Positions 60,437 to 64,000 of a DNA stretch of 64,000 bases are shown here, piece by piece. Every line of letters begins with the position of its first letter. Position 1 is the first letter of the stretch. The notes under the pieces are model-generated. The model did no database searches. It saw only the letters and a program-made list of their open reading frames with translations, and was not told where the DNA came from. Where the stretch lies: NCBI RefSeq assembly GCF_014203225.1, contig NZ_JACHIO010000003.1:342057-406056 (forward strand), given 5' to 3'. The DNA is from Granulicella mallensis. Its GTDB lineage: Bacteria; Acidobacteriota; Terriglobia; Terriglobales; Acidobacteriaceae. Made by a program: the position numbers and the translations under genes.

Positions 60437-61243
60437 CTACAGTTCAGGGAGTTCGTCCGCCAGAGGAAGGCGGTTGCGATAGCGCTTCATCAACGCAAAC
60501 AGTTTTCGAGCGTCCCAGTAACGAGGAATGTATTGCCGAGGCTCCGATATCGATCGGAAGAGCCAGCCAAGATACATCTTGTCGGCCCAGACAGGAATGA
60601 AGATCTGATCGCCACTCAGGAAGGCAATAGCCGCTCCGATGCAATGAATTGAAGGAAGATAGCTAAGGTTACGCTTGAGGTATAAACCCAACCGCTCCTG
60701 CGTTCCACCGCCTACGGTGACGATGACGTGCTGAGGCCGCAGATCTTCGAGCATCTGTAGCAAATCGGTATCTTCTACCTCTTTGATCTCTTTACCGTAC
60801 ATCGGCGCCAAGTAAACGCAGTTGGCAGGAACATCAATTCCCTGTCGGCTGAGCCACGTCAGATTATGCTTGGCGCTGACCGGGCTTGCCATGACCCAGA
60901 CAGTATTTCCAGGCTCGCGCGTATCTGGCTGCAAAATAAGCTCACGGAGATACTCCAAACCGGAAAGCCTTGTGATTGCAGCACGTTGCAGCCAATTCCA
61001 AATGAGAACCATGAAGGCGGAGTCTGTGATTGCAAGATCCGCGTTCACCAAAGACTCCCGGTAAGCCGCGTTTGATCCGAGATCCTTGAGAGCAGGGGCA
61101 GCCGGGACCACCAGTAAACCGCCATTACGCATGCGATCTACAGCCTGAGCCGCCGTTCCATGAAAAAAGTCGATTCCAAGGATCGTTGTGTACTCGTGCA
61201 TGACGCACTCACGCTCGCCCTGATCCAGTAAATTAGAGAGCAT
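60437..61243 (-). CDS. WecG/TagA/CpsF-family glycosyltransferase (GT26)
   Basis: The protein has 268 residues with the family blocks ILGIDFFHGTAAQAVDRM, NADLAITDSAFMV, VYLAPMYG and VIVTVGGGTQERL. GT26 enzymes transfer N-acetylmannosaminuronic acid or a similar sugar to lipid-linked acceptors. It starts seven bases after the epimerase gene, so both probably work in one surface-glycan pathway. An internal Met (VMHEYTT) near 61201 is an alternative start. Confidence 0.88.
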   Translation of the reverse strand: MLSNLLDQGERECVMHEYTTILGIDFFHGTAAQAVDRMRNGGLLVVPAAPALKDLGSNAAYRESLVNADLAITDSAFMVLIWNWLQRAAITRLSGLEYLRELILQPDTREPGNTVWVMASPVSAKHNLTWLSRQGIDVPANCVYLAPMYGKEIKEVEDTDLLQMLEDLRPQHVIVTVGGGTQERLGLYLKRNLSYLPSIHCIGAAIAFLSGDQIFIPVWADKMYLGWLFRSISEPRQYIPRYWDARKLFALMKRYRNRLPLADELPEL

Positions 61244-61249
61244 AGCCCG

Positions 61250-62242
61250 CTATTTGCCCTTCACGCCGGTTGCTATTTGTTCTTCAATCCAACGGTAGGT
61301 TTTCTCCATGCCGTCACGCAGACGGATGGAGGGCTCCCATCCAAGCTTTTCCATAATAAGAGTGTTATCGCTATTGCGACCGTTCACACCCTTTGGAGCA
61401 GTTAGATTGTAGTTGCGCTTCAGTTTGATACCGGCGATATCTTCCACCATATCGACAAGTTGACCAATTGTCACTAACTCACTTGATCCCAGGTTGATTG
61501 GTTCATCGATCTCGCTGCCGACGATCATCTGAGTTCCTTTCACGCAATCGTCGATGTACATGAAACTGCGGGTCTGCTTTCCATCGCCCCAGATCTCAAT
61601 CTCATGCCTGCCTGAGTTTTTCGCCTCAATCACTTTACGACAAATAGCTGCCGGGGCCTTCTCGCGCCCGCCATCCCAGGTGCCATCCGGGCCATAGACA
61701 TTGTGATACCGTGCCACGCGGCAGATAAGACCGTAGTCCTCTTCGAAGTGGCGGCACATGCGCTCACTGAAAAGTTTCTCCCAGCCGTAACCGTCTTCAG
61801 GCAGTGCCGGGTAGGCATCGGACTCTTTGAGAGCCACGACATCGGGGTTCGTCTGCTTTTCGCCGTTGTAGACACAGGCCGAAGAGGAGTAGAAGAACCG
61901 CTTAACCCCCACCTGCTGCGCGGCCATCAGCATGTGGGTGTTGGTCAACACACTCAGCATACACAAAGCTTTGTTGTTTTCGATAAAACCCATGCCGCCC
62001 ATATCCGCAGCGAGCTGAAAGACCAGCGAACTGCCGTCGGCGGCCACGATGCAATTCTGTTTATCCTTCAGGTCAAGGGAAAGATTTTCGACCCCTTCCG
62101 TGACCTGATACCACTCGTTCAAAGGTTTGACATCAACTGCTCGAACGATCTTGATCCCATTCGCAATGAGGCTTTTGACAAGATGTCCGCCAATAAATCC
62201 GCCTGCACCGCAGACAACCGCCGTTTCCCCGCGTAAATCCAT
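61250..62242 (-). CDS. NAD-dependent sugar epimerase (GDP-mannose 3,5-epimerase-like)
   Basis: The protein has 330 residues of the extended SDR family: VCGAGGFIGGHLVKSL binds NAD, AADMGGMGFI and SSSACVYNGEKQ follow, and YGWEK carries the catalytic Tyr and Lys. The RYHNVYGPDGTWDGGREKAPAA block is that of GDP-mannose 3,5-epimerases and relatives. It would make an activated sugar for the downstream glycosyltransferase. Confidence 0.9.
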   Translation of the reverse strand: MDLRGETAVVCGAGGFIGGHLVKSLIANGIKIVRAVDVKPLNEWYQVTEGVENLSLDLKDKQNCIVAADGSSLVFQLAADMGGMGFIENNKALCMLSVLTNTHMLMAAQQVGVKRFFYSSSACVYNGEKQTNPDVVALKESDAYPALPEDGYGWEKLFSERMCRHFEEDYGLICRVARYHNVYGPDGTWDGGREKAPAAICRKVIEAKNSGRHEIEIWGDGKQTRSFMYIDDCVKGTQMIVGSEIDEPINLGSSELVTIGQLVDMVEDIAGIKLKRNYNLTAPKGVNGRNSDNTLIMEKLGWEPSIRLRDGMEKTYRWIEEQIATGVKGK

Positions 62243-62524
62243 TCAAAACTCCGTTCGGTTCTGGCCCCATGAGACAGCCCAAGCATCTCAACTCGGTGAG
62301 TGAATATTACAAGTTGCAGCTAGTGGTTCTGTTTCTAGTCTATGTGCCCCCTTCTGAAAGTCAAGGCACATACCTATTGAACGTCACGATACTCGCAGTT
62401 GGATGTATTCACTTTGTTCCCTTTGTCTCTTTTTTTGTCACGCAAAACAGGGATCTTATCGTGCAGCAGTTTACGCTCAACTTTAGACAGTTATGATTAA
62501 AAAGCATCAGGACAAGGACTGACT

Positions 62525-63358
62525 CTGGATCGAATTGCACATCACAAGCTGGCCGCTGTCGGGATTGTCATCCTGTTTCTCTTTCTGGCTTGCGCCCTTT
62601 TTGCTCCATTCCTGGCCCCTCACGATCCGGCACAACTCAATCTCTCTGCCCGGTTGCTTCCCCCCTCCGCAGCTCACTGGTTCGGCACCGATGAACTTGG
62701 CCGCGATGTGCTTTCGAGAACGATCTATGGCGCACGCGTCTCCTTGATTGTGGCCGTAGCGGTGGTCAGCCTCTCCCTTGCCCTGGGACTTCTGCTGGGC
62801 TCCCTGGCAGGCTTCTACGGGGGCATCACCGATACCGTTGTGAACGTCTATCTCACCAACGCCTTCCTGGCACTGCCGGGAATCTTGCTGGCCGTCGCCT
62901 TCGTGGCGTTCCTGGGACCGAGCCTGACCAACCTGATCCTGGCGCTGGCCCTGGCGGGCTGGGTCAACTATGCACGCCTGGTGCGTGCCCAGGTCATGGC
63001 CATGAAAGAGCGCGAGTTCGTGCAGGCTGCCCGGTCGCTGGGAGCAAGCGACCTTCGGCTGATGCTTCGGCATATCCTGCCCAACATCGTGCAGCCGCTC
63101 ATCGTGCAAGCCGCTGTAGGCATGGCCGCAGCCGTGCTCGCAGAGGCCACCCTCAGCTTTCTGGGGCTTGGGGTGCAGCCCCCTACGCCGACCTGGGGAG
63201 CGATGTTGAACGATGCACGCTCGCATCTGTTCGAATCGCCTTACCTGGTCTTTTTCCCCGCCGCGGCGGTGGCTCTCTGTGTCTTATCGTTCAACTTCGT
63301 AGGCGACGGCCTGCGTGACTTCCTCGATCCCCGCACACGTATGCGGGAAGGACTCTAA
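62525..63358 (+). CDS. ABC transporter permease, DppC/OppC-like
   Basis: The protein has about 277 residues. The hydrophobic N-terminus reads HHKLAAVGIVILFLFLACALFAPFLAPHDP, followed by FGTDELGRDVLSRTIYGAR and the EAA-loop ARSLGASDLRLMLRHILPNIVQPL. In this frame no ATG, GTG or TTG follows the stop at 62498. CTG at 62525, with AGGACAAGGA upstream, is the probable start, while ATG 62654 is internal. The partner DppB permease and ATPases are not adjacent. Confidence 0.8.
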   Translation: MDRIAHHKLAAVGIVILFLFLACALFAPFLAPHDPAQLNLSARLLPPSAAHWFGTDELGRDVLSRTIYGARVSLIVAVAVVSLSLALGLLLGSLAGFYGGITDTVVNVYLTNAFLALPGILLAVAFVAFLGPSLTNLILALALAGWVNYARLVRAQVMAMKEREFVQAARSLGASDLRLMLRHILPNIVQPLIVQAAVGMAAAVLAEATLSFLGLGVQPPTPTWGAMLNDARSHLFESPYLVFFPAAAVALCVLSFNFVGDGLRDFLDPRTRMREGL

Positions 63359-63362
63359 CACC

Positions 63363-63821
63363 ATGCTGGTTGGCGTGCTCTCCGACACCCACGGTCTTCT
63401 GCGACCGCAGGTCCTCGAAGCCCTCGCGGGGGTAGAGCACATTCTGCATGCGGGCGATGTCGGCGACATCCGCATCCTCGACAAGCTGCGAGAGATCGCT
63501 CCTGTCACTGCGATCCGCGGCAACGTTGACACCGTTGGCCCCTGTGCTGAACTGCCTGCGACCGAAGCGATTGAACTCGGAGGCCACTTTTTTTACATGG
63601 TGCATTCGATCGAAGACCTTGATCTCAATCCTCGTGCCGCAAAGATTCAGGTCGTCATCTCCGGCCACTCCCATAAGCCTTCCATCACTCAGCGTGACGG
63701 CGTTCTCTACCTGAACCCCGGCAGTATGGGGCCGCGTCGATTTTCACTGCCTATCTCGCTAGCCCTGCTGCATCTCAAACCAGAAAGCGTACGGGCAGAG
63801 ATCGTGGAGTTTGAGGGCTAG
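63363..63821 (+). CDS. YfcE/MJ0936-type metallophosphoesterase
   Basis: The protein has 152 residues from ATG 63363, four bases after the permease stop. Metal-binding motifs are SDTHGLLRP, HAGDVGD, RGNVD, and GHSHKP near the C-terminus, giving the complete phosphodiesterase set. Members hydrolyse phosphodiesters; natural substrate unknown. Coupling to the permease suggests a shared transcript. Confidence 0.9.
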   Translation: MLVGVLSDTHGLLRPQVLEALAGVEHILHAGDVGDIRILDKLREIAPVTAIRGNVDTVGPCAELPATEAIELGGHFFYMVHSIEDLDLNPRAAKIQVVISGHSHKPSITQRDGVLYLNPGSMGPRRFSLPISLALLHLKPESVRAEIVEFEG

Positions 63822-63912
63822 GGTGTGTCGTCCAACTGCTGTGGGAGAAAGATTGAGCCGTGCAAGCATGTTGCTGTAGCACGTCTCGGAAGGGCAGGGT
63901 TTCAACTGTCTA

Positions 63913-63956
63913 GTCTCCAGACATCCTTTACAGATTGTCTCCAGACATCCTTTACA
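63913..63956. repeat. Two copies of a 20-bp direct repeat (24-bp period)
   Basis: GTCTCCAGACATCCTTTACA occurs at 63913-63932 and 63937-63956 as exact copies. Similar paired TTTACA-GACATCC units occur at ends of insertion sequences of IS21- or IS481-like type (from memory). The element, if present, would extend beyond the right edge of the window. Confidence 0.55.
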
Positions 63957-64000
63957 AGTTGAGGAAGTTTGCCGGGCATGGCTCCACGATCGTGGAGCCA

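Noticed and set aside
62269..62496. Plus-strand frame of 75 residues with a hydrophobic segment
   Set aside because: No ribosome-binding site or family; probably chance.
62507..63226. Minus-strand frame of 239 residues
   Set aside because: It is the antisense shadow of the ABC permease and has a low-complexity composition rich in Gln and Gly.

Overview
The window looks like a piece of an Acidobacteriota chromosome (Terriglobia/Acidobacteriaceae type). This rests on a TIGR03435-type secreted protein, a propeller-Y_Y_Y hybrid sensor kinase with a NarL-type partner, many secreted hydrolases, and the general codon and GC character. Genus cannot be settled from sequence alone.

Layout. (1) 0-4.6 kb: a three-gene minus-strand unit coding for a GH16-like lipoprotein, a propeller sensor kinase and a response regulator cut by the window edge. 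(2) 5.0-8.7 kb: a transposon built from a DD35E transposase, a TniB/TnsC-like AAA+ ATPase and a convergent tyrosine recombinase. It is bounded by arrays of TGTCG repeats, sits against a truncated integrase on the left, and abuts the remnant of a related element on the right. (3) 8.7-34.4 kb: accessory metabolic genes: SDR enzymes, alpha/beta hydrolases, a haloalkane dehalogenase, NTF2-like proteins, an alcohol dehydrogenase, an MDR oxidoreductase, a tautomerase and a cupin, interspersed with TetR, MarR and AraC regulators and several decaying genes. A TetR repressor at 10.3 kb and the divergent promoter at 15.3 kb share the same operator sequence, so they probably form one regulon. (4) 34.4-37.3 kb: debris of a second transposon (ATPase lacking its Walker A end, an IS91-family fragment, a 277-bp inverted-repeat element) with an intact tyrosine recombinase. 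(5) 37.7-46.2 kb: a more AT-rich cargo block. It holds a large membrane-anchored hydrolase, a TIGR03435 protein, a propeller lipoprotein, a thioredoxin-like protein, a small cysteine-rich secreted peptide and an O-antigen-ligase/TPR protein. (6) 46.2-48.9 kb: a third tyrosine recombinase, translationally coupled to a DUF1016 nuclease, ending at a 3' fragment of tRNA-Leu(GAG) that marks an island boundary. (7) 49-56.2 kb: a small accessory or defence-like cluster: DUF1643, an unknown/nuclease-like gene pair, a PIN-like protein, a Fic protein with an AbiEi-like N-terminus, and an integrase remnant. (8) 56.3-64 kb: core-like chromosome: TetR with a carotenoid oxygenase, tRNA-Asn, an AhpD-like protein, a CAP-domain protein, a GT26 glycosyltransferase with a sugar epimerase, an ABC permease and a YfcE-type phosphoesterase.

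The most unusual items are the TniA/TniB-like transposon that carries a tyrosine recombinase instead of TniQ and a serine resolvase, the three related recombinase modules that punctuate the cargo blocks, and the cysteine-rich-peptide locus. All functional statements are inferred from motifs and context; no database search was run.
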